Below are positions 52,477-60,254 of a stretch of DNA of 64,000 bases, in pieces. Within the stretch, counting starts at the first letter, position 1. The number at the start of each line of letters is the position of its first letter. The notes beneath the pieces were generated by a model. The model was not told the DNA's origin and did not search any database. It worked only from the letters and a program-made list of their open reading frames with translations. Source of the DNA: Planctomycetia bacterium (GTDB lineage: Bacteria > Planctomycetota > Planctomycetia > Gemmatales > HRBIN36); the NCBI GenBank assembly GCA_016795155.1, contig JAEUIE010000014.1, forward strand, positions 32,876-96,875, read 5' to 3'. The position numbers were made by a program, and so were the translations under genes.

Positions 52477-53426
52477 CTTACTTACCTTCCTTTGGACGCT
52501 GGGCTGACCCGGCACACACCGAAGCGTTCTTTGCATCGCAACCTGACCCGACCATTCGCCAGGCAGCGCCGCAGTTGTTCCAGCAGGATGACGATGCCGA
52601 CGTTGACCTGTGTGTTCTCTACGAACAGGTGACCGGCAAGCGCTGGAACAGCCTGAACCAGAACCCGCGTGGTTTCTGTGTTGGTTTCGGCAACGCCAAG
52701 ATGGCTTCGCTCACATTGGCGATGATGGCCTATGCCCGCGAGATTGATTGGCCCGGCGCTGATGTCGCCATCGAACCGATCTACGGCAGCTCGCGGTATG
52801 AGATCGGCAGATTGAAACATGGCTCGTCGCTCCATCGTGGCGGCGATGGCTCCGTTGGCTCGTGGGCTGCAGAGTGGTTGCTCGAATATGGCGTACTGCT
52901 CATGAAGCCGTATGGCCGAGTGGATTTATCTTTCTATCGCCTGGAGCGGTGTGCACTGTACGGCGAACAGGGCGTGGATGACAGCATTGAGGATGATGCC
53001 CGCCTGCACCCGCTGCAGAAGATGACCTTATGCGAGCACGCGGAAGATGCCTGGCACCTGATCGGACAGCTACACCCGGTGGTGCATTGCTCCAACCAGG
53101 GTTTTTCGATGCGTCGGCAATCAGATGGCATTTGTTCCGCTATCGGTAGCTGGGCTCATTGTGCCGGGTGGAGTGGACGATTCACTTTGCCTGGTGGTAC
53201 TCGCGTGCTGCGTTACGACAACTCGTGGGATGGCAAAGCCGATGGCAGTGGATATCTTGGTCAGCCAATTACAGTACCTGGCCGCAATGGCCCAATTGCT
53301 CTCAATGGCAACCAGTTCCTGGTGCCTCTGGAAACGGTGCAACGCATGTGTCGTTCCGGTCGAGAGACTTATGCCATGACTGGCCCGCTCGGCTTTACGT
53401 TGCGACGTCCCCTTTTTCTTATTTGA
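52473..53426 (+). CDS. Papain-like (C1-type) cysteine protease
   Basis: 317 residues, no signal peptide. The catalytic set of the papain family is in order: Gln63 and Cys69 in 'NQNPRGFCVGFGNAKMAS' (spacing of 6, as Gln19-Cys25 in papain), His229 in 'GSWAHCAGWSG', and Asn250 in 'YDNSWDGKADGSGYL', the equivalent of 'NSWG..WG..GY'. The C69-H229 distance of 160 is longer than papain's 134 and leaves room for an insertion rich in His and Cys (155-225). A peptidase acting on proteins or peptidoglycan crosslinks is likely. It is translationally coupled to the preceding secreted protein. Confidence 0.7.
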   Translation: MTYLPSFGRWADPAHTEAFFASQPDPTIRQAAPQLFQQDDDADVDLCVLYEQVTGKRWNSLNQNPRGFCVGFGNAKMASLTLAMMAYAREIDWPGADVAIEPIYGSSRYEIGRLKHGSSLHRGGDGSVGSWAAEWLLEYGVLLMKPYGRVDLSFYRLERCALYGEQGVDDSIEDDARLHPLQKMTLCEHAEDAWHLIGQLHPVVHCSNQGFSMRRQSDGICSAIGSWAHCAGWSGRFTLPGGTRVLRYDNSWDGKADGSGYLGQPITVPGRNGPIALNGNQFLVPLETVQRMCRSGRETYAMTGPLGFTLRRPLFLI

Positions 53427-53446
53427 ACTTTTTTGTGAGGTGTCCT

Positions 53447-53923
53447 ATGCCGTGGAATTTCGGTTCGCTCGTTCGTTTTGATGCCAGTCTGCTGGATAAA
53501 GTCAAACTGCGAAGATGGCTGGTGGAAGGGGCTCAACTGCTCGAACCGGCCATCATCACGCCAGGCAACATTGACAAGCTGCTGTTCGACCATTTGGATG
53601 ATGTATTTCAGCGGATTGTTGACGCCATCGCCAGTTCGGAAGGCACACTTCTGGTAGGCAGTGATGGTGACCTGTTGCTGGCGGGTGAATTGCCCGTGAG
53701 TGCCGCGGAGCTGAGCCAATATCTGGCCAGCTTTGCCAACCTTCCAGAGGCATCGCGGGAAATATTGAAGGAGCATCCACGATTGATGCGTCGATTGCAG
53801 CAGTTCAGCCGGGCTGATCAGGAGTTGATTGTCGGTCAGCCGTTTCTGCTGATAGCGCTGCAACTGCTGCTGCCTTTGCTGTTTCAGTTGTTGTTCAATC
53901 GGTTTCGGAAGAATGTGGTGTAA
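53447..53923 (+). CDS. Small helical protein with C-terminal membrane tail, last gene of the operon
   Basis: 158 residues from the ATG at 53447 with GAGGTG (53437-53442) upstream. The N-terminal two thirds is helical and soluble ('DKLLFDHLDDVFQRIVDAI', 'AELSQYLASFANLPEASREI'). A hydrophobic helix 'LLIALQLLLPLLFQLLF' near the end is followed by 'NRFRKNVV', so it is tail-anchored. No family is recognised. It lies 20 nt after the protease stop. Confidence 0.65.
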   Translation: MPWNFGSLVRFDASLLDKVKLRRWLVEGAQLLEPAIITPGNIDKLLFDHLDDVFQRIVDAIASSEGTLLVGSDGDLLLAGELPVSAAELSQYLASFANLPEASREILKEHPRLMRRLQQFSRADQELIVGQPFLLIALQLLLPLLFQLLFNRFRKNVV

Positions 53924-53953
53924 CATATGCTGGCGCTCCGCTATGTTAGCAGC

Positions 53954-54652
53954 ATGTCGGAGCGTTTTTTTGTTGCTGAAAGTTTGTCGCCTGGCCCGGT
54001 CTCCATTACCGGGCCAGAAGCACATCACATGGCCCAGGTTCTGCGCCTCAAACCAGGCAACTCCATCGTTCTCTTTAATGGCGATGGCCACGAGTACCCC
54101 GCCAGCGTCGAGAGCGTTCAGAAAAACCTGGTGCAGGTAACGGTACTTTCGATACACACTCCACTTCGTGAACGCTCCATTTCCCTCACCATTGCCTGCC
54201 CGGTCCCCAAGGGTGATCGTACCCAGTTTCTGATCGAGAAACTAACTGAACTGGGCGTGCATCGTTTCATACCACTGAAAACCCAGCGAAGCGTAATTCA
54301 CCCGGGCGAGGGGAAGCTCGACAAGCTGAATCGCTACGTGGTGGAAGCGTGTAAACAATGTGGCCGCAATGTGCTGATGTCCATCGAACCGATGATGAGC
54401 TGGCAGGATGTAGTGACAGATTCAACTCTGCCTGATCTTCGCCTGGTTGCAGATGCGTCGGGGAATGAGAGAATCTCACTCACGAACCATGCAAAGTCGG
54501 CTATGATTGCCATCGGGCCTGAAGGTGGCTGGACTTCGGATGAAATCCTGCTGGCCAGGGAGCATCGCTGGAAGTTAGTCACGTTGGCCCCTGCCATATT
54601 GCGTTTGGAAACGGCTGCACTGGCTGCAGCGGTGCTGGCCCTGGAAGGATAA
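53954..54652 (+). CDS. rsmE: 16S rRNA (uracil-1498-N3)-methyltransferase RsmE
   Basis: Methylates U1498 in the ribosomal decoding centre. 232 residues from the ATG at 53954 ('MSERFFVAESLSPG'). An N-terminal PUA-like domain (1-75) precedes a SPOUT knot with 'LIEKLTELGVHRFIPLKTQRSV', 'IAIGPEGGWTSDEILLA' and 'ILRLETAALAA'. The length is normal. It is likely transcribed with the D-2-hydroxyacid dehydrogenase that starts 3 nt after its stop. Confidence 0.92.
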   Translation: MSERFFVAESLSPGPVSITGPEAHHMAQVLRLKPGNSIVLFNGDGHEYPASVESVQKNLVQVTVLSIHTPLRERSISLTIACPVPKGDRTQFLIEKLTELGVHRFIPLKTQRSVIHPGEGKLDKLNRYVVEACKQCGRNVLMSIEPMMSWQDVVTDSTLPDLRLVADASGNERISLTNHAKSAMIAIGPEGGWTSDEILLAREHRWKLVTLAPAILRLETAALAAAVLALEG

Positions 54653-54655
54653 ATC

Positions 54656-55654
54656 ATGCCTCGCGTTCTGATTACACCGACCACGCTCAAACATATCCAT
54701 CACGATGGCCCGCACATGGCCCTGTTGCGTAAAGCCGGGATTGAAATCGTCACGCCGCCGGAGCCTTGGGATCATCAACTGGTGGAAGAAGAAGTGATCC
54801 AGTTGCTGCATGGCATCGATGCAACAATTGCCGGCATGGAGCCTTACACGGAAAGGGTATTTGCAGCCCATCCTCAGTTGAAGGTGGTTGCAAGGGTGGG
54901 CGTGGGTTACGATGCGGTGGATGTCGCTGCTGCCACCCGGCATGGCGTAGCAGTCACTATCACACCAGGCACCAATCATGAAACGGTGGCAGAACTCACC
55001 TTCGCTCTGCTGCTGGCGTTGACCAAACAGATCACCACGGACGACCGGCAGATGCGGCAAGGCATCTGGCATCGCCATGTCACCATTCCGGTACGAGGCA
55101 GCACGCTGGGCATTGTTGGTTTGGGTCGCATTGGTAAAGCAATTGCCGTGCGGGCACAAGCCTTCGGCATGAAGGTGCAAGCTTTCGAGGTGCAGCCGGA
55201 TCAGGAATTTGTCAAACAACAAGGCATTCGACTGGTTGACCTGCCTACCCTGTTGCAGACGTCGGATGTCGTCAGCCTGCATGCACCCGCCACGCCGGAA
55301 ACCAAGCATCTCATCAATCGGCAGACTCTCGCGATGATGAAGCCTACTGCTTTCCTGATTAACACCGCGCGAGGCGGATTGATTGATGAGCCCGCGTTGG
55401 TGGAAGCACTCAAGAACGGTAAGCTCGCTGGTGCCGGGCTGGATGTTTTTGCTGAGGAACCACCGGCCAAGGATCATCCTTTTTATCAACTCGATAACAT
55501 CGTGATGACTCCACACACCGGCGGCACTGATACCAAGTCACGAATCGATATGGCCGAGCTGGCAGCCAAGGCCGTGGTCGAATTGCTGGCAGGCCGCTGG
55601 CCGGAGGAGCTTGTTGTGAATAAGGACGTTCGTGTGAGTTATGCCAGGAAGTGA
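54656..55654 (+). CDS. D-2-hydroxyacid dehydrogenase (phosphoglycerate dehydrogenase-like)
   Basis: 332 residues; GGAAGGA lies upstream of the ATG. The NAD motif is 'LGIVGLGRIGKAIAVRA' (about 148-164). Catalytic residues are Arg in 'NTARGGLID', Glu in 'EEPPAKDHPF' and His in 'MTPHTGG'. The N-terminal 'VARVGVGYDAVDVAAATRHG' is typical of the SerA/hydroxypyruvate reductase family. It lacks an ACT domain, so it is not a classical regulated SerA. The substrate is not decided. Confidence 0.88.
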   Translation: MPRVLITPTTLKHIHHDGPHMALLRKAGIEIVTPPEPWDHQLVEEEVIQLLHGIDATIAGMEPYTERVFAAHPQLKVVARVGVGYDAVDVAAATRHGVAVTITPGTNHETVAELTFALLLALTKQITTDDRQMRQGIWHRHVTIPVRGSTLGIVGLGRIGKAIAVRAQAFGMKVQAFEVQPDQEFVKQQGIRLVDLPTLLQTSDVVSLHAPATPETKHLINRQTLAMMKPTAFLINTARGGLIDEPALVEALKNGKLAGAGLDVFAEEPPAKDHPFYQLDNIVMTPHTGGTDTKSRIDMAELAAKAVVELLAGRWPEELVVNKDVRVSYARK

Positions 55655-55705
55655 GAATAGTGGATGTCATTTGAACACAAGTGGGAGTGTCTTAATCCAG
55701 CGAGG

Positions 55706-55797
55706 TCTTAGTCCCGTGAGGGACGTCGGATGGTAGCCGGTGGCGCAAGCCACCGGTAAAATCCAAAACGGGTGAAAAGCCCCGAATGGGGCGCTGG
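55706..55797 (+). repeat. Three-hairpin repeat, copy A (empty inverted pair)
   Basis: H1: GTCCC-GTGA-GGGAC (55711-55724). Linker GTCGGATGGTAGCC. H2: CCGGTGGC-GCAA-GCCACCGG (55737-55756). H3: GCCCC-GAAT-GGGGC (55779-55792). The stems differ from copies L and R in many bases, yet every one still pairs. It lies between the 3' ends of convergent genes. Confidence 0.85.
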
Positions 55798-55816
55798 AAA
55801 TAGAACGCTCATCCCG

Positions 55817-55912
55817 AGCACCCTTTCAGGGCTTGAAGAGTTTAACGATCTTCTTCCAGGGGCTAAAGCCCCTGGCTAACATCGGGTCGCCCCTTCGGGG
55901 CTGCACCGTTAA
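55817..55912 (-). repeat. Three-hairpin repeat, copy B (inverted, adjacent to copy A)
   Basis: Read on the minus strand: H1 GCCCC-GAA-GGGGC (55889-55901), linker with GATGTTAGCC, H2 CCAGGGGC-TTTA-GCCCCTGG (55856-55875), H3 with CCCT/AGGG (55821-55831). Copies A and B face each other with no gene between them, about 20 nt apart. Confidence 0.8.
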
Positions 55913-55943
55913 CATCCATCCACCGCTAACCGCTTTCAAACTT

Positions 55944-56999
55944 TTACCACCGCTCATTCGGCCCGCTCGGCACCTTGATGGCGTGTTCCAGCTTCGATGG
56001 TTCATCGAGATGTTCGCCCACGGTTGTTTCGATCTCAGCAACAATCTCGTGCAGTTCTGCAACCGATTTCACCATACCCAGGCGTATCTGCAATGGCTTG
56101 CCCATCGGGATAGCTTTGCCATACCAGCCACACATTTTGCGGAACGACAGGCAGCCGAACCATTCTCCGCGCAGTTGCACTAAACTGAGAAAGTGTTTTA
56201 CCATGAAACGTAGATGCTCGCGGTTGGTGGCACAGGGCAACACTTCGCCTGTTTCATCGTAATGCTTCAGTTGTGTGAAGAACCAGGGGTTGAGCAACGC
56301 ACCCCGGCCAATGGCGATGGCTGCACATCCCGTTTCATGAAACATCTTCTGTGCGTCAGCAATGGTGCGAACATCACCGTTGCCTAGAACGGGAATCTGT
56401 TTCACTGCTTCGACTACTTTGCGAATGCCGGCATGATCGACCTTGCCGCCAAAGCCCTGTGATCGCGTTCGGCCATGAATGGTGATGGCTGCTACGCCTA
56501 CGTCTTCAAAGGCACGAGCGAAGTAGGGTGCACTCAAGGTGGTGGGATCCCAGCCGAGTCGCATTTTCACCGTGACGGGAATGCGAACACTTTTGACCAC
56601 TTCACTGACCAGGGTAACTGTAGCATCAGGATTGCACATCATAGCCGAGCCACCACCACCCTTGGTAACCTTGTGTACCGGGCAACCCATGTTGATATCG
56701 ACCGCAGTGATGCCGTACCCTTCCAGCCACTGGGCAGCAGCGGATAAATGTGCTGCATCAGGGCCGTAAATCTGGATGGCCAGCGGCCTGTCGCCGGGTG
56801 CGGTGGCGAGCAATTCCATTGTTTTCGGCGTGCCCTTGAGCAAGCCGCGAGCGTTGACCAGATCACTGGTGGCCCAGCCTAGCCCGCCACATTCGCGAAC
56901 TGCCATACGAAAAGCAACATTGGTGTAACCCGCCAGCGGTGCGAGGGCATAGCGAGTGGCGAGCGACAGCGGACCGATTTTTAATGGTGATTTCTGCAT
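55944..56999 (-). CDS. tRNA-dihydrouridine synthase
   Basis: Reduces uridines in the tRNA D-loop using FMN. 351 residues with the flavin barrel start 'LAPLAGYTNVAFRM', the catalytic cysteine in 'VDINMGCPVHKVTKGGGGSAMM' (cysteine about residue 105), 'TIHGRTRSQGF' and 'LGNGDVRTIADAQ'. The overall pattern is nearest to DusB, but which uridine is modified cannot be told. It converges on the dehydrogenase gene. Confidence 0.9.
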   Translation of the reverse strand: MQKSPLKIGPLSLATRYALAPLAGYTNVAFRMAVRECGGLGWATSDLVNARGLLKGTPKTMELLATAPGDRPLAIQIYGPDAAHLSAAAQWLEGYGITAVDINMGCPVHKVTKGGGGSAMMCNPDATVTLVSEVVKSVRIPVTVKMRLGWDPTTLSAPYFARAFEDVGVAAITIHGRTRSQGFGGKVDHAGIRKVVEAVKQIPVLGNGDVRTIADAQKMFHETGCAAIAIGRGALLNPWFFTQLKHYDETGEVLPCATNREHLRFMVKHFLSLVQLRGEWFGCLSFRKMCGWYGKAIPMGKPLQIRLGMVKSVAELHEIVAEIETTVGEHLDEPSKLEHAIKVPSGPNERW

Positions 57000-57006
57000 G
57001 GATTAA

Positions 57007-57129
57007 AGCTGTCGGCTTTCAGCTATCAGCTGTCAGCACGAACGATGAGTCTGTAATGTAATGGTTGTTGTATCATCATTACCCAGTTAAGTCGTCTGGC
57101 TGATAGCTGACGGCTGAAAGCTGATAGCT
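57007..57129. repeat. Inverted repeat of AGCTGATAGCTGACGGCT type
   Basis: The left arm (57007-57037) contains AGCTGTCGGCTTTCAGCTATC; the right arm (57096-57129) contains GCTGATAGCTGACGGCTG and its continuation, the reverse complement type. The arms flank about 60 nt that include the dus upstream side and the YchF-like upstream side. Confidence 0.7.
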
Positions 57130-57142
57130 ATTTGGAATTCCC

Positions 57143-58171
57143 ATGAAAGTTGGCCTGGTTGGTTATTCTGGTTCAGGAAAAAGTACGGTATTCACCTGGC
57201 TCACAGGCGTTGCTCACGACCCGGCAGCGGCCCAGCGTGGCCAGACAGGCGTTGCTCGCATTCCCGATAGCCGACTGAATTGGCTCAGCGACCAATTCAA
57301 ACCGAAGAAGACGACGTTTGCCACCTTGGAAGTGGTAGACACGCCGGGCCTGCTCGTGGGTGATACCAAGGATAACCCGCGCCGGCTGGCGATGATCCGT
57401 GAAGCAGATGGCTTGCTCGTAGTACTCAACGGGTTCGGCGGCGATCCGGTCAAGGAACTCGACAACTTCCGGGCTGACTGCATCCTGGCTGATCTGGAAA
57501 TTGTCACCAACCGCATTCCCAAGCTGGAAGCACAGGTGAAGAAGCCCAAGCCCGCCAAGGAAAAAGAAGCTGATGAACTGGAGTTGGCCACGCTCCGCAA
57601 AGTGGTGGTAGAACTCGAAGCAGGCAAGCAGCTTTCCAAGCTCGATCTGAACGAAACGGAATCCAAGACCGTGCGTGCGTTTCAGTTACTCACGCTGAAG
57701 CCCGAACTGGTGCTGGTGAATCAGGGCGATGCCGGGCAGGCGATTCCGCCCAATCTGCTCATACATTCACCCAATGCCCTGGCAGCACCGGTCAAACTCG
57801 AGCAGGAATTGGTGGAACTCAGCGAAGAAGAACGCAAGAGCTTCATGGCAGACTTGGGCCTTACTGAGTTTTCCAAAGATAAAATCCTGCGTGGCATCTT
57901 CTATGGCATGGGTAGAATCGTGTTCCTGACCTGTGGCGAAGATGAATGCCGCAGTTGGGCGATTACCAAGGGCATCAATGCCCAGCAGGCAGCCGGCGCT
58001 ATTCATACCGATCTATCGGCAGGGTTTGTGCGAGCGGAAGTAATTGGCTTTGACGATTATCAAAAAGTCGGATCGTTCAAGGAAGCCAAGACCAAAGGCG
58101 TGCTGCGCCTGGAAGGCAAAACGTACATCGTGCAGGACGGGGATATCATGAATATTCTGGCGAATAAGTGA
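57143..58171 (+). CDS. YchF/OBG-family P-loop ATPase/GTPase
   Basis: 342 residues. G1 is 'GYSGSGKSTVF' (7-17), G3 'VVDTPGLLVG' (68-77), then a long helical insertion. The G4 position reads 'LVNQGDAG', neither NKxD nor the NxxE of YchF, so nucleotide preference is open. The C-terminal TGS/DUF933 domain is recognised by 'LTCGEDECRSWAITKG' and 'AAGAIHTDLSAGFVRAEVIGF'. It binds ribosomes in related bacteria. The length is a little below E. coli YchF (363). Confidence 0.85.
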   Translation: MKVGLVGYSGSGKSTVFTWLTGVAHDPAAAQRGQTGVARIPDSRLNWLSDQFKPKKTTFATLEVVDTPGLLVGDTKDNPRRLAMIREADGLLVVLNGFGGDPVKELDNFRADCILADLEIVTNRIPKLEAQVKKPKPAKEKEADELELATLRKVVVELEAGKQLSKLDLNETESKTVRAFQLLTLKPELVLVNQGDAGQAIPPNLLIHSPNALAAPVKLEQELVELSEEERKSFMADLGLTEFSKDKILRGIFYGMGRIVFLTCGEDECRSWAITKGINAQQAAGAIHTDLSAGFVRAEVIGFDDYQKVGSFKEAKTKGVLRLEGKTYIVQDGDIMNILANK

Positions 58172-58606
58172 GTGAACCGAGCCACGCACGAAGTAAGTGG
58201 TCGAAACTGATAGGCAGCCATAATTCCATCAAACTATGGCAAACGACCATTAGCCATCGGCTCGGGTAACATCGTTTGCCGGTACTCCGTCTAACGATGC
58301 CGGGGGGCTTCAAGTTGTCGAAACGTCAGCGTTACAAACTGTTGGAGGATTCGATCTGAACCTCTGGATAGTCGCCAGGATTTGTGAGAAGTTTGTCTAC
58401 TATCACGAGAACCAGCTACCACAACTATCGAGCCACACGCACCGTGGGACCGGTTCCGATTCATGGGAAGACGCAAACCAACGAACCACGCCAAGAGTAC
58501 AACTAAACCCCCTTCACGTGGTCACACCCTGGTCAGGTCCAGTACGACCAGACCAGGGGCCCGAGCTTGAGGGGTATTGCCGGGGTTCCATGTTGACAGT
58601 GAACTA
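58172..58606. other. Intergenic region at the edge of the GC-rich DUF1254 segment
   Basis: About 435 nt. It has a 9-bp inverted pair GGCAAACGA (58238-58246) with TCGTTTGCC (58272-58280) and a terminator-like hairpin CCCTGGTC (58527-58534) with GACCAGGG (58551-58558). No credible gene was seen; the minus-strand frame 58291-58494 has poor composition. It may mark one end of an acquired segment. Confidence 0.5.
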
Positions 58607-60163
58607 TCACTTCATCTTCACGAAGTCGCCCGGCTTCCATGTCTTCGTGAGCGCCGGTTCTGTTGGCCCGTAGAGGCGCAGAATGACGAAGTACCCTTTT
58701 CCGGGCACCGTGGCGAGCCAGTTCTTCTCCTTGCCCTCGGGTGCTTTCTGCCCGAAGTACAGGTCCGTGCTACCGTCCTCACTCTGGACCGGCTTGTCAC
58801 GCGACCCGAGTGACGGGAACGGCTGGCCATTCGCAAGCCCTGAGGCGTTCTCGGCCTCGTACAGCGTCACCGACCAGAAGTTCGCGGCAGGCACGTCCTT
58901 CGGTAAGGTCACCTTGTAGTTCGTCCCGCCGGTCAGCGCTACGCCGTCACTATCGGTGAAGGCCATGACGTAGAACGCGCCCTTGCCCGGAATCTGCGAG
59001 AGCATGCCGGGGCTGACCGCGTAGTAGTTGGAGAAGAACCACGGCCGGCAATTGACATCGAGAGCCCCGCCGCGGTCCACGCGCCGCCAATTCAGGTCGA
59101 GCTTGCCGCTCGGGTTTTCGGCAGTCGCGTCGGCCATTGGGTTGATCCATCGTCGCTCGGGGTACATGCGGAGCGACCGCCCAGACACAACTTCATCGAA
59201 TGCGTTTACCCGGCTCATCTTGTACGCAGTTTTCGCCGCGCGGTCGAGTATGCCCCGAGTCCGCTCATCGGGGTTGAATGGCTCGCCCTTCACGATGCCC
59301 AAGCCGGCGAGCATGCCCATCCAGTCCGAATCGGCCAGATGCGGGCCTTCCGCGTCCACCAGTTTCTTGAGTTGTTCGAATGCGCCAAAGTCGCTGCGGG
59401 GGAGCATGTTCGCAGGCACGCCCGAGGCGTCAGGGAACTTCATGGCCTTTGCCTCGCCCTTGAGCGGGTAAATCTTCGACTTCTCAATCAGGTCAACTGG
59501 CGGCTGCAGATTGCTGGCATCGGCGTAGAACGCCCGGAGGAAGATGAACACGTTGTTGGTACCCGAGCGGTAGACGAAGTGCCCTTCAGGCACGTCGCCC
59601 TTGTACCCTGGTGGCAGGAGCAGAAACTTGCCCCCCTTCCCCTGGTCCGGGCCGAAGAAACCGACGTCGCCGGCGTACTTGCCGCCATCGACGGGGATCG
59701 GCCGCTGCCAGAAGTCCAATAGGATGCCTTGCATCATGGGTGGGGCCTCGAACACCAGCGGGCCGTCCTTTCCCAGGTCGACGTAGCTCATCGCGTAGAT
59801 CACGTCCGAGTTCGGCGTGGTCACCAGCGTCTTTGCATCGAGCCGCTTCTTCCACACCGGCAGGACGTTGTATCCTTCGCCGAACACTTTCTCCGAACCG
59901 GCCTTCATACCGAGGGTGTTGATGAGCGGCATCGCCCAGAGGTACGTCTGGGTAGCGCGGTGGTAGAGCATCTCATCGCGGAGGGCCTGTGCCGACTCCG
60001 CCGCAGCCCGGTTTTCCACGAACGGAAGGGCAGCGATTTTCGCCTGATGCTGAATGGATGCAGAGCTGCCTTGATCTTGCGCAATCGAAGCAGTCGGCAG
60101 CGAGCTGCTGGCGAAACAGCCAAGGATCAGACTCAACCTGGCCCAGCGGGAAACGAAAGTCAT
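58607..60163 (-). CDS. DUF1254/DUF1214-domain secreted protein 1
   Basis: 518 residues from the ATG at 60163, opening a signal peptide ending 'SIAQDQ'. DUF1254 lies at about 70-210 ('YLWAMPLINTLGMKAGSEK', 'PNSDVIYAMSYVDLGKDGPLV') and DUF1214 at about 400-510 ('FWSVTLYEAENASGLANGQPF', 'DGSTDLYFGQKAPEGKEKNW', 'FVILRLYGPTEPALTKTW'). Members are found in envelopes of many bacteria, with no settled function. The gene is GC-richer than its neighbours and has a paralogue directly upstream. Confidence 0.88.
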   Translation of the reverse strand: MTFVSRWARLSLILGCFASSSLPTASIAQDQGSSASIQHQAKIAALPFVENRAAAESAQALRDEMLYHRATQTYLWAMPLINTLGMKAGSEKVFGEGYNVLPVWKKRLDAKTLVTTPNSDVIYAMSYVDLGKDGPLVFEAPPMMQGILLDFWQRPIPVDGGKYAGDVGFFGPDQGKGGKFLLLPPGYKGDVPEGHFVYRSGTNNVFIFLRAFYADASNLQPPVDLIEKSKIYPLKGEAKAMKFPDASGVPANMLPRSDFGAFEQLKKLVDAEGPHLADSDWMGMLAGLGIVKGEPFNPDERTRGILDRAAKTAYKMSRVNAFDEVVSGRSLRMYPERRWINPMADATAENPSGKLDLNWRRVDRGGALDVNCRPWFFSNYYAVSPGMLSQIPGKGAFYVMAFTDSDGVALTGGTNYKVTLPKDVPAANFWSVTLYEAENASGLANGQPFPSLGSRDKPVQSEDGSTDLYFGQKAPEGKEKNWLATVPGKGYFVILRLYGPTEPALTKTWKPGDFVKMK

Positions 60164-60254
60164 AGAAGCTAAACCCTTGAAGAGAGATGTGGGGATACAC
60201 AATAACACTCACCGGCCGCGATCATTGTATTGCGACCGGTGAGCTGCAAGCATT

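Noticed and set aside
51155..53923. Prophage remnant
   Set aside because: No integrase, terminase, capsid or tail gene is nearby; only one gene is holin-like by general shape.
58291..58494. Minus-strand frame of 67 codons next to the DUF1254 segment
   Set aside because: Arg/Ser-rich random-like composition, no ribosome binding site, no recognisable motif.
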